From positions 1 through 40,336 of the forward strand of contig JAFNXM010000038.1 in assembly GCA_017383485.1 (NCBI GenBank): a stretch of DNA of 40,336 bases, given 5' to 3'. Both the position numbers and the translations under genes were made by a program. Below, piece by piece: positions 24,801-31,812 of the stretch. How positions within the stretch are numbered: position 1 is the first letter of the stretch; every line of letters starts with the position of its first letter. The notes below the pieces were generated by a model that was not told the origin of the DNA, did not search any database, and saw only the letters and a list, made by a program, of their open reading frames with translations. The DNA comes from Bacteroidaceae bacterium (lineage in GTDB: Bacteria > Bacteroidota > Bacteroidia > Bacteroidales > Bacteroidaceae).

Positions 24801-26115
24801 CACAAGTCCACTTTTCAAATATATAGCCTGAATATGGCGTAGCGGTCAAAGTTACATTTGCACCCTGATCCACAATAATACTTTCTCCCGTTGTCGAACC
24901 ATAAAATGCCGACACTGTACCGCAAGTACCGCAGTCTGTAGAGACGGTGATAGTGCAAGGTTCACCACGGTCGGGGCTCAACATAAAGTAGGCCTTGTGG
25001 GATTTTGAATAATTACTACCATCTTGTGTATCCATATTACTCAAAAGGAACCATCCATTACAACTTCCACTCCAGCCCCAGTTGAAATGATAATACCCAT
25101 TATCTGTATAACCATCGAGGATATAAATGTGACGGTCTTGAGTGGTAAGGGTTGTTGTAGAAGAATAAGGAATGGGGAGACCAGCATCAAGACTTTCCTT
25201 GATATATTGATTCCATAAAGCATCATTATTCAAAGTTGCTCTTACTGTTGAATGATTAGCGCCATGAGAGCATGGCGATTTTGATTTATATTTATACCAA
25301 TCAGTAATTTTATCTGCGCCTTCATTTACACTCGTAGCATCTGTACCATAAGAAACTGTATAAAGCCAGCCCAAATCTCGCATAATCGTTGCGACTTGAT
25401 GGGCGGATTCACTTGTGTCATTACTAGAATACGAGTTTTTCATTATATTCCAATTGTACTCATATCCTAAAGTAATAGGATCTCCTGTTCCTGATGGGTG
25501 ATAAATCTGTCTTTCTTTTGCAGATATGGGCCACTTATGGTAATGCATTAATATAGCGAAAGCTGTAGGAACACATCCTGTTTTTGCCTGTTGACCATCG
25601 TTTGTAAAACAATAGTTATTATAAGGTGCTCCTTGTCCCCAAGTTGCAGTTTCCATATATTTTACAATATTCCCCATCGAGGTAGCATTGTAATCATAAC
25701 TTGCACGAGATTGTTTAGTTTGTGCTGGCGCCACACTATACTCGGTCAAGAAGTCGCGCATACCATCAGGCAAATTCTGCACGTCGGGCAAGTTGCTATC
25801 GAGCGAATAACCTAGGACGCGGGGATTGTCGGCATCCGAGGAGATAATCACAAAACCTTCGCCTGATTCTGGTGCGAAAGTATAAAATGCTGGTGCAGTT
25901 TCCTCTGCCGCAACTGTAGCGACTGGCGAGAGATGGCGGCTATCCCACTGATAAGCGAGAGCCGGTGTCACTGCACGTGTAGCACGTGTACATTGGGCGA
26001 AGAATTCTGACGCAAGGACTTGTGCTTGCTCACGACTGATCGTTTGAGCATTTCCGCTAAATACAGACGCACTCATCAGAAGGAGAAAACACAATAGAGA
26101 ACGCAAAGTTTTCAT
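21826..26115 (-). CDS. Secreted C10 (streptopain-like) cysteine peptidase with B-repeats
   Basis: A 1429-aa protein. A signal peptide (residues 1-23, ending GNA-Q) is followed by a C10 propeptide (about 25-140: SREQAQVLASEFFAQC, EGFVIISSDADNPRVLGYS). The catalytic domain has C181 in AKTGCVPTAFAILMHYH and H329 in DRHIYILDGY, with the family segment YHFNWGWSGSCNGW. Eight divergent InlB/Listeria-type B-repeats of about 75-85 residues follow (about 385-1065; typical core VTLTATANDGYRFVNW). Then come a beta-rich ricin-like region and a C-terminal sorting domain ending PIYDLSGRRVMQTVKGGVYI. It is probably exported through the type IX system and acts at the cell surface. C10 family members degrade host or other extracellular proteins. 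Confidence 0.92.
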   Translation of the reverse strand: MKTLRSLLCFLLLMSASVFSGNAQTISREQAQVLASEFFAQCTRATRAVTPALAYQWDSRHLSPVATVAAEETAPAFYTFAPESGEGFVIISSDADNPRVLGYSLDSNLPDVQNLPDGMRDFLTEYSVAPAQTKQSRASYDYNATSMGNIVKYMETATWGQGAPYNNYCFTNDGQQAKTGCVPTAFAILMHYHKWPISAKERQIYHPSGTGDPITLGYEYNWNIMKNSYSSNDTSESAHQVATIMRDLGWLYTVSYGTDATSVNEGADKITDWYKYKSKSPCSHGANHSTVRATLNNDALWNQYIKESLDAGLPIPYSSTTTLTTQDRHIYILDGYTDNGYYHFNWGWSGSCNGWFLLSNMDTQDGSNYSKSHKAYFMLSPDRGEPCTITVSTDCGTCGTVSAFYGSTTGESIIVDQGANVTLTATPYSGYIFEKWTCGTEDVSTSATCKVSAEGDAEYVAHFKEIATIFYTVDVSSAEATFGLVKIDGEAATAFANKTVNHGTTVTLTAEAKDGYLFKNWTRDDEVVSIDNPWVVAVEENVSYKANFVPKQQGANITISTTTEGSGSVTINGESANTLAAKVNEEFTLAATPASGYYFVEWRVGDEVVSTKATVTTSAQTARTYKAVFAEKIGDVTIRVYKSGGGSALIGTATKVTVVKGEVVNITATPTENKKFAYWSLGQAAGGEIITNANPYSFVALSSKSYCANFVDTSAPLSVSATATAGAGGTASVTGDMTIGGEVTFKAKANDGYCFSHWENSNAEKVSTESYYSTVVASDLTLKPVFEVSGSTGPSTPDVPTPEVYNISVSVNGTNGTATASSNSVTQGEEVTLTATANDGYRFVNWTKGTEVVSSANPYTFRPTASGEYVANFEVIPVVTPQYTISVASNDTDYGTVAVLEFGTNTSGTVDEGTTLTLVATPKANCKFVKWTCNDQDIDGGATITVTADANKAYKAVFAVIEHYSVNVTANPTNGGTAIIWMGTDGSVGVNVQEGTTVTLQATANAGYNFVNWTHKVSGEVVSTEATFDITVNAAADYVANFEQVELPEVPSTTPEDGKAYVIYNIHAGAKKYMLSNGYSGEEPKLPAATDGATANYSNVFICRAIDVKQNKYAFVNAQNGQFMVFHGKKSNDPYTDTGFQGNYDNKCELIVTPSEDQDKVGYYTISGVRKRPNENGGWATMTINSSYGTMDANTNVNSPSYTDNSNFSSYFTFEEVLDYPNKVTLASFEGSQLITNLEGYTIGTFSAPFPTLISDGNVVAYYAEQVKGTEYVKLRAIATTAAIPAKQGVILVGTTAEITKALMVPATSEQQADLSSNLFKNSAGKKASMQEGDFILARGSQGIGFYPVNIDNSNGTEGTTLAMNKAFLRMGASNVAAFRLVVDEEVTAIDGVTTEKADAPIYDLSGRRVMQTVKGGVYIQNGKKFIVK

Positions 26116-26144
26116 ATTTTAAAATTAGAAATGAATATTTGGTG

Positions 26145-26152
26145 CAAAATTA
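26145..26152 (-). promoter_or_regulatory. -7 box for the C10 peptidase gene
   Basis: The minus strand reads TAATTTTG, 29 bases upstream of the start codon. Confidence 0.65.
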
Positions 26153-26221
26153 ACGATTATCAGCAAGATATAACGTATATTATCCGCATTTTTATCTATA
26201 AAAGTCAACATATTCACAGGA

Positions 26222-26570
26222 CTCACGCAAATCTGTAGAATCTAAAAAATATGCTATCTGTGTGAGAGGCTCCGGCGTATCTCGTGTATCTCGTGTATTT
26301 TGGGGTCTCACGCAAATCTTTGGAATCTATAAAAAAGATAATAGGATAGATATACGCCAGAGCCAAATTATTCAACTTTCTAAGATTCCACAGATTTGCG
26401 TGAGCCCAAAACAATTCGTGTCAATTCGTGAAATTGCCTTTAGCCCCTACGGGCGGCGAACTTTGTTTCGTGGTTTAAAACATTGTCAATTTTCCAAGAT
26501 TCCCAAGATTTGCGTGAGACAAAATATCCGTGTAGATACGAGAGATACGCCGGAGCCTCAATCATTCAAC
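26222..26570. repeat. Mosaic intergenic repeat array B
   Basis: It contains ctcacgcaaat at 26222 and 26307 and atttgcgtgag at 26394 and 26508. From 26305 on it matches array A nearly base for base, except for a 33-bp module inserted at 26436-26468. Arrays A and B bracket the C10 peptidase cassette as direct repeats. The gap 26116-26582 holds this and the promoter only. Confidence 0.85.
26436..26468 (+). repeat. 33-bp module, copy 1
   Basis: The sequence begins gcctttagcccctacggg and ends cgaactttgttt, with a small gccc-ctac-gggc inverted repeat. It lies exactly between att and cgtgg of the ttcgtgg repeat, where array A has no insert. Identical copies are at 28581-28613 and, inverted, 32447-32479. 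Confidence 0.9.
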
Positions 26571-26582
26571 ATTCCACGTCCC

Positions 26583-27266
26583 CTACCCCACGCCGAGATC
26601 TGTATTATTCAGCAGTACCTCTGCCTGTGGGCATTGTTGCAAAGCGGGATAGACTTCGGCGGCAAACCATTTCACAAGATCGGCATCGGGACGCACGGAG
26701 GTCTTGTTTTCACAAAAGACATTGACGCTGAAGTATTCGAAATGCTGCTTTGCTGTGGCAATATCGCTCAGGATGCGCTGACGCGAGTCTCCCTCAGTAC
26801 AGCACAACAGGCAGATGCCTTGGAAGTATTTAGCCACGTCGGCGGGTGTAACGTCGGTGGGAACACCTTTGTTCCATAGTTGGCGCAGAGTGGAATCAAA
26901 ACTTTCGATACCGCAACGAAATTTCACCTGGGCGGGAGCAAAGCGTTGAGCAAAGTCGGCCAGACGGTGGCGATACATATAGTGCATCTCGAACCATAGG
27001 GTATGTATCTGCTTCTCGCGAACGATCGCGGCGATGAGGTCCAGCGTCTCGTCGTCCAACTCTATCCCCGAACCGGAATTGATTACATCCAGCACGCCGT
27101 ATCGGCCTGTAACCTGTTGCAGCACTTGGGCGTTGAGCGCAAAAGGGGCTTCTGACGCATCTTCGTGATAGTCGCAAAAGGTGCAACGGCGCCAGCGGCA
27201 ACCTCGGCCCTGGAGTAATACAAATTCGCGTGGAAATTTATCGTGGATGAGTGAGTAACGTTCCAT
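26583..27266 (-). CDS. Radical-SAM-like protein with a CX4CX2C motif
   Basis: A 227-aa soluble protein. The N-terminal segment LLQGRGCRWRRCTFCDYH has C23, C28 and C31, so spacing is C-x4-C-x2-C rather than the usual C-x3-C-x2-C. INSGSGIELDD (about residues 62-72) could be the SAM-binding GGE-like region. FRCGIESFDSTLRQLWNKGV resembles the later barrel strands of radical SAM enzymes. No SPASM or second cluster domain is evident. Its own -7 box lies 16 bases upstream. The next gene on the same strand, 312 bases upstream, is a queuosine-precursor transporter, which suggests but does not prove a role in queuosine salvage. Confidence 0.7.
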   Translation of the reverse strand: MERYSLIHDKFPREFVLLQGRGCRWRRCTFCDYHEDASEAPFALNAQVLQQVTGRYGVLDVINSGSGIELDDETLDLIAAIVREKQIHTLWFEMHYMYRHRLADFAQRFAPAQVKFRCGIESFDSTLRQLWNKGVPTDVTPADVAKYFQGICLLCCTEGDSRQRILSDIATAKQHFEYFSVNVFCENKTSVRPDADLVKWFAAEVYPALQQCPQAEVLLNNTDLGVG

Positions 27267-27281
27267 AAATATAATTTATCA

Positions 27282-27289
27282 CAAATATA
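27282..27289 (-). promoter_or_regulatory. -7 box for the radical-SAM-like gene
   Basis: The minus strand reads TATATTTG, 16 bases upstream of the start codon. Confidence 0.5.
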
Positions 27290-27578
27290 CAGCAAGTGTG
27301 AATCAAGTGGCTTTTATAAACAACGAGATGAAACTGATGACACTGTTTTTAGACAATGGATGTTATATAGAGTTGACACCTATACAACAAACGGATTAAA
27401 CTGATGCAATGCAGAACCACAAATATATTGGGAAGAAGAAATTTTTCTTTTAAGAACCACGAATCTCACTAATCGACACTAATACTCAATATATCCATTG
27501 TTCATTCGTGAAAATTAGTGACAATTTGTGGTTAAAGGGAAAGACATGTTTGAAAGACTTATTCGTAATAATTCCTTT
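27290..27578. other. Intergenic region with a degenerate repeat
   Basis: No gene is visible. Bases 27460-27536 hold a weakly conserved inverted arrangement (aaccacgaatctcactaat ... attcgtgaaaattagtgac) related to the ttcgtgg units of the larger arrays. The AT-rich remainder has no feature I can name. Confidence 0.5.
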
Positions 27579-28253
27579 TTATTTTTTAGCCCCATCCCAG
27601 CGTCTCAGTGCGTGCACTGCTGCATAAGCCATAGGTGTACCCATCGTTGCTTCAATCACCAGTTTCGAACCATATTGGAAAGCCATCATCAGCAGGAGTT
27701 CGCGAGTAGAGACTACACCGGCAAAGGCGATGAGCACAAAGGGCAGTGTGTCGAACACGTAGCCCACCAGCGAACTGCCGATAGTACGCACCCACAGGCG
27801 GCGTCCCTTCATACGCAGTTTGATCTTTTCCATCAGCCAAGCGTTGGACAATTCTCCGAGCAAGAAGCCCACCAGCGAACCCAGCACGATACGGGGCACG
27901 TAGGTGAAGATATGGTTGTAGGCCTGTGCTGTCTCGGCCAAATGATCGGGCGAGGGCAACCACACGCCGACCTGCGTACATACCACCATCACGATGTTGC
28001 ACACGAAGGTCGTCCATATCACCTTCTTTGCGGTGCGAAAGCCCCAAATCTCGGTAAGCACGTCGCCCAGCATATAAGCAAAAGGGAAAGTGATGGTACC
28101 AGCATCGAAATAGAACAAATCAACCAGTCCGATGACCTTGACCGCCATCACGTTTGAAACTAAATAAAGCGTTACGAATAGAGCCGTAACGAGCATCAAA
28201 GGCAGTCCATCTGCCGTTCGGTTTTTGAAAGGGTTTTCCGATACCTTGTCCAT
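27579..28253 (-). CDS. yhhQ: Queuosine precursor transporter (YhhQ/QPTR, VUT family)
   Basis: A 224-aa polytopic protein when started at the Met at 28253 (MDKVSENPFKN). The frame runs further to 28355, but a -7 box at 28280-28287 lies between, which favours the shorter start. Family signatures are LVSNVMAVKVIGL, FDAGTITFPFAYMLGDVLTEIWGF and later LGSLVGFLLGELSNAWLM with RTIGSSLVGYVFDT. About six membrane segments are visible. The family imports queuosine precursors (preQ0, preQ1 or queuine) for tRNA modification. The substrate here cannot be told. Confidence 0.9.
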   Translation of the reverse strand: MDKVSENPFKNRTADGLPLMLVTALFVTLYLVSNVMAVKVIGLVDLFYFDAGTITFPFAYMLGDVLTEIWGFRTAKKVIWTTFVCNIVMVVCTQVGVWLPSPDHLAETAQAYNHIFTYVPRIVLGSLVGFLLGELSNAWLMEKIKLRMKGRRLWVRTIGSSLVGYVFDTLPFVLIAFAGVVSTRELLLMMAFQYGSKLVIEATMGTPMAYAAVHALRRWDGAKK

Positions 28254-28279
28254 AAATGTATAATAGAAAGTTTCAGGTG

Positions 28280-28287
28280 CAAAGATA
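28280..28287 (-). promoter_or_regulatory. -7 box for the queuosine precursor transporter
   Basis: The minus strand reads TATCTTTG, 26 bases upstream of the Met at 28253. It supports the shorter protein start. Confidence 0.6.
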
Positions 28288-28349
28288 CGAATAAGCGAGC
28301 GAAAGAATATCAAGCTTGCTTGAATATTTTTTTGCAGCGAGCGGAATAT

Positions 28350-28618
28350 TCTCACGCAAATCTTGGGAATCTTGTGAAATTAATAATGGTTTTAACCACG
28401 AATTGACACGAATATTCACGAATGTTGCTTGGTTCCACTTGGGGCATATACCTATTCTATTATTTATTTTATAGATTCCCTAGATTTGCGTGAGACCCAT
28501 CATTCGTGAGATCCGTGGTAAAAAAATTATCCAAATTTCCAAGATTCCCCAGATTTGCGTGAGACATCATTCGTGCGATTGCCTTTAGCCCCTACGGGCG
28601 GCGAACTTTGTTTCGTGA
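28350..28618. repeat. Mosaic intergenic repeat array D
   Basis: It has ctcacgcaaat at about 28352, atttgcgtgag at about 28485 and 28553, ttcgtg units between them, and the 33-bp module at its right end. It separates the transporter gene from the second small-protein cassette. Confidence 0.85.
28581..28613 (+). repeat. 33-bp module, copy 2
   Basis: It is identical to 26436-26468 and again sits between att and cgtg. Confidence 0.9.
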
Positions 28619-28621
28619 TAA

Positions 28622-28660
28622 AGAAAAGGGGCGCAGCTGCTTCACAGCGCGGCGCCCCAA
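28622..28660 (-). terminator. Terminator of the second small-protein cassette
   Basis: On the minus strand ggggcgc pairs with gcgcccc, with further GC pairing inside, followed by ttttcttt. It lies about 40 bases after the small gene's stop. Confidence 0.85.
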
Positions 28661-28702
28661 AAATCCATTATATCTAAATTAAAGTTCAGAGAACTTCCAA
28701 GT

Positions 28703-28888
28703 TTACCAGTAGCTGTTTCCAGCTTCTTCTTCCTCGTCACCCCAGATAGGGTTCTTCTTGTTGGTCAACTGACCGCCTTCGGCAGAAGTGTCAACAGTCT
28801 TATCGCTGATCTGTAACGACGCTGCGATCATACCTTCAGTAGCGAGGTTTACCACGAGTGTTTCAGGTTGAATATATGTCTTTTTCAT
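28703..28888 (-). CDS. Small MKKxYIQP protein following a sorting-domain protein
   Basis: A 61-aa protein (MKKTYIQPETLVVNLATEGM at the start, acidic GDEEEEAGNSYW at the end). It starts 25 bases after the stop of the sorting-domain protein reading frame and is followed by a strong terminator. It is homologous to the 58-aa protein at 21636-21812: the first 25 residues are well conserved, while the C-terminal half varies but keeps KK, IW and a terminal W. There is no signal peptide. Its partner here is not a peptidase, so a specific peptidase-inhibitor role is less likely than a role linked to the sorting-domain proteins. The function is unknown. Confidence 0.8.
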   Translation of the reverse strand: MKKTYIQPETLVVNLATEGMIAASLQISDKTVDTSAEGGQLTNKKNPIWGDEEEEAGNSYW

Positions 28889-28913
28889 GATTCTATAGTT
28901 TTATTTGTTTTTA

Positions 28914-29291
28914 TTACTTCACGATAAACTTCTTGCCATTTTGGATGTAGATACCACCCTTCACTGTACTCAGTACGCGGCGACCGCTCAGGTCGTAGAT
29001 AGGAGCGTTAGCATTTTCAGTTTCCACAGTTTCGATAGCAGTAGTTTCGCCGTCGAAGTTAAAGCGGAGAGCGTTAACATTGCTGCCAGTTGGCTTAGGC
29101 AAGTAAGCCTTGAAACCATTGTTGAGGAATGCTGTACCGCCTTCTTCTACTTTTTCGCCATCCTTGAAGTTCAATTTAGCTGTATAGAGACCAACTTCGC
29201 CATCAACCATACTCAATACATAAGCATTATCTTCGATGAATGTATCTGCATATGTTCCTTCGAGTAAAGATGTAGCTTCTGTTTCGTTGCC
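28914..29291 (-). pseudogene. C-terminal sorting domain of the secreted protein, after a frameshift
   Basis: From about 29291 the correct frame reads GNETEATSLLEGTYADTFIE, then AYVLSMVDGEVGLYTAKLNF, and ends PIYDLSGRRVLSTVKGGIYI and KKFIVK. That is a Bacteroidales secretion C-terminal domain nearly identical to the end of the C10 peptidase. The Met at 29216 is internal. It continues the protein encoded at 29213-31765 once one missing base is restored. As a separate gene it would have no signal peptide and no purpose, so it is the cut-off end of that protein. Confidence 0.85.
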
Positions 29292-31765
29292 TTAATTTTG
29301 AGGAACACGCAACCATTTTCCACTTCAGCGCCATCTTGGTATTCCAATACTACACCCACACCTGCAGGAACTACAGTTTGTTCAACCAATGTAGCAGAAG
29401 TTTCAGAAACAGCAGATACTGTATATGCCTTAAAACGATTACTTGAAAGTTCCAACTCTACAGGAGAATAGATACTAGTCCAACCAGCTTCTACGTTTAC
29501 AGGGATAGGCAACCAAGTTACTTCTTCGATCATCCATGCTGCATTAGCATCTTCTTGTCCATAAGTTACACCATACCAGTCAGACAAGCAATAACCATCT
29601 CTATTGCCATCTTCCTTTGTACGATACAATGCGTAGGTACCAACTACAGCATTATTTTCTTCTATATGCCAAGTCAAAGGTTCTGCACCCTGTGCTGCTG
29701 GATTCTGATATTTATTAATGTATTGACCATTGCTGAAGCTGATGAATGTATTATCTGCTGTGTAGTAGATCACACTTCTCAGTTTGCTATAGTTAGCATC
29801 CTTTTGAAGTTCCATACCTGCACCAGTTGCATTCACTTGCCAGTACTTACCTTTCTTTGCATCATCATTTGCATTCATGCTTTTAATGCGATAGAACTTA
29901 CCAACAGATGGTTGATTGATTACAAATGTAGCTTTACATTTTGCAATTGCAGTACGAGCTTCCTCTGGAGTTGTTGCTGCATCAAGCTCAACTTCGGCTG
30001 TACTTAAAACATCATCATTGCAACTATACTGACCCAAAGCTGTGCCAATAGTACGAGCGGATTTCCATGCATTATAGTCAGCTACGAGTGCTAAAATTTC
30101 TTCTTCATTTGAACGACTTAGTTCAGCAACGAATGTAGAACCAGCATCTGCGCCACCTGTCCAATAAGCCAACTTTCCATCTCTACCATTCATTCTATGA
30201 GTTGGGTGGTCTTTTTGTGCAAGGAAGAAACCATTTTCTGCATGAGTACTAGGTGTAGGTATCCAAAATTCATTGCCACTAAGATTAGTTGTTTGTGTCA
30301 TGACTGGCCACGTATTTGCTCCATCACCATCAATTGTAGTTGAAGAAGAAAGAACCCAACCTTCACCTGTTTTTTTGTTTACAATTTGATAGCCATCAAA
30401 TGGATTACCTATGAATGCCCAGCTATGAGCATCTTTTTCATCAGAAACAACTTCATTTCTATCCAATTTTATGTGATCCTGATCAGCCTTATGGTAGAGG
30501 TAGTAATTATTATTTGCATGAAATTTGAAATAATACCAATTTTCAATGCTCGCATAATCTGCTGCGTAAGTAAATGGAAGGTTTGCTGTTGAAATTTCTA
30601 TTTCTTTTTCAATCACGCCATCTATTGCATCTGCTTCTGCAACTTTTTCTGCAGGCTTTCCTGTAAGAGTAGTTACACCAAAAGGCATTGTCATAAATGC
30701 GGGATAATCTTCACCCACCAAGACCTTAGTTTCTTGAGTCTTCAAAACGATGCTATTGTGAGTAAACTTATATCTCACTGTTAATTCCTGAATAGCATCG
30801 GGATCTTGCTTTTCTGTAAATGTCCAAGCTGAGGCACTACCAAGAACACCACCATAATGTACAATATTACCACTTCCATTCACACCACCACCATGTCCTT
30901 CTGCATGAATAGTTTTATCACCCGAAATAATATTAAACTGATTTGCGCCAAGAGGTCTGAGTGCAAATTCTGTAGCACTATTTATCTTATTTGTAGCATT
31001 TATCCCATCAAGATATCTTGGCTCTGTCCAACCAGCCGTATTTGGCAATACCTTAGCATTTTTAAGAATAGTTTTACCTTCATGAATCACTGGAGTCCAA
31101 TAGAAAGCTTTATCCGTCAAATCAAGAGTACCCCAAGCCAAAAGGCCTTCCATATTAATGTAAAGCGCCTTCTTAACGCCTTGTACACCTTCAAACAAAG
31201 GACACTCGATTACATACAACTTTTCACTTTGGGGGAATACATAAGTATCCGCCTTTTCACAAACGAAAACAGAACCAGCATCATTGGCATACCATCCAGT
31301 AAAATCAGGATTACCATCACCTGTGTTATAGTTGCAATCATTCCAACAATTTTGACCATTTAGACCGCCCTGAGGTCCAAATGCAAGACCACCACCCATA
31401 GGGGATACACCAACAGCCCAAACTGCACCTTCATCTGTCCAGCTACCCTTCGCTTTATTTCCATTGCCAATAGAAGCCAATTTCTTACCTGTAGCTGCAT
31501 TATGAACATACAAAGCGTCATGTGAGCCAGTAAAGTAAAACTTATACTCGTCGCTAAGACTTGTAGAAATCAAACCATCTTTAATACCTACGTTATCACC
31601 AGCCCAATACATCAAACCACCAGGTTGTGTTGAACGAGTGTTGTAGATAGTGTAATAAATAGGATTTTCCAAATCCGTAGTAATCTCAGGCAAATCAGTA
31701 GGACCTGCCCATGCTGTAGCTACACACATGCAGAATAGCATTAAGAGAGAAGTAATTTTTCTCAT
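29213..31765 (-). CDS. Large secreted surface protein, frame-shifted before its sorting domain
   Basis: An 850-aa frame with signal peptide MRKITSLLMLFCMCVATAWA. The body is beta-rich with repeated carbohydrate-binding-like stretches: YYTIYNTRSTQPGGLMYW, then FNIISGDKTIHAEGHGGG, NYYLYHKADQDHIKL, FLAQKDHPTHRMNG and YWQVNATGAG. These recall ricin-like beta-trefoil modules. A helical linker lies around residues 555-620. No catalytic motif is recognised. The last 28 residues (from about KIKATKQKL) are out of frame. One lost base near 29290-29300 moves the frame off the sorting domain at 28914-29291. Without that domain the protein would reach the periplasm but not be sorted to the surface. The full-length form would be about 950 aa. 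Confidence 0.8.
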   Translation of the reverse strand: MRKITSLLMLFCMCVATAWAGPTDLPEITTDLENPIYYTIYNTRSTQPGGLMYWAGDNVGIKDGLISTSLSDEYKFYFTGSHDALYVHNAATGKKLASIGNGNKAKGSWTDEGAVWAVGVSPMGGGLAFGPQGGLNGQNCWNDCNYNTGDGNPDFTGWYANDAGSVFVCEKADTYVFPQSEKLYVIECPLFEGVQGVKKALYINMEGLLAWGTLDLTDKAFYWTPVIHEGKTILKNAKVLPNTAGWTEPRYLDGINATNKINSATEFALRPLGANQFNIISGDKTIHAEGHGGGVNGSGNIVHYGGVLGSASAWTFTEKQDPDAIQELTVRYKFTHNSIVLKTQETKVLVGEDYPAFMTMPFGVTTLTGKPAEKVAEADAIDGVIEKEIEISTANLPFTYAADYASIENWYYFKFHANNNYYLYHKADQDHIKLDRNEVVSDEKDAHSWAFIGNPFDGYQIVNKKTGEGWVLSSSTTIDGDGANTWPVMTQTTNLSGNEFWIPTPSTHAENGFFLAQKDHPTHRMNGRDGKLAYWTGGADAGSTFVAELSRSNEEEILALVADYNAWKSARTIGTALGQYSCNDDVLSTAEVELDAATTPEEARTAIAKCKATFVINQPSVGKFYRIKSMNANDDAKKGKYWQVNATGAGMELQKDANYSKLRSVIYYTADNTFISFSNGQYINKYQNPAAQGAEPLTWHIEENNAVVGTYALYRTKEDGNRDGYCLSDWYGVTYGQEDANAAWMIEEVTWLPIPVNVEAGWTSIYSPVELELSSNRFKAYTVSAVSETSATLVEQTVVPAGVGVVLEYQDGAEVENGCVFLKIKATKQKLHLYSKEHMQIHSSKIMLMY

Positions 31766-31812
31766 TTTTGATTTAGGTTTAAATTATTGATTAGTATTAA
31801 AATATTAAGCAC

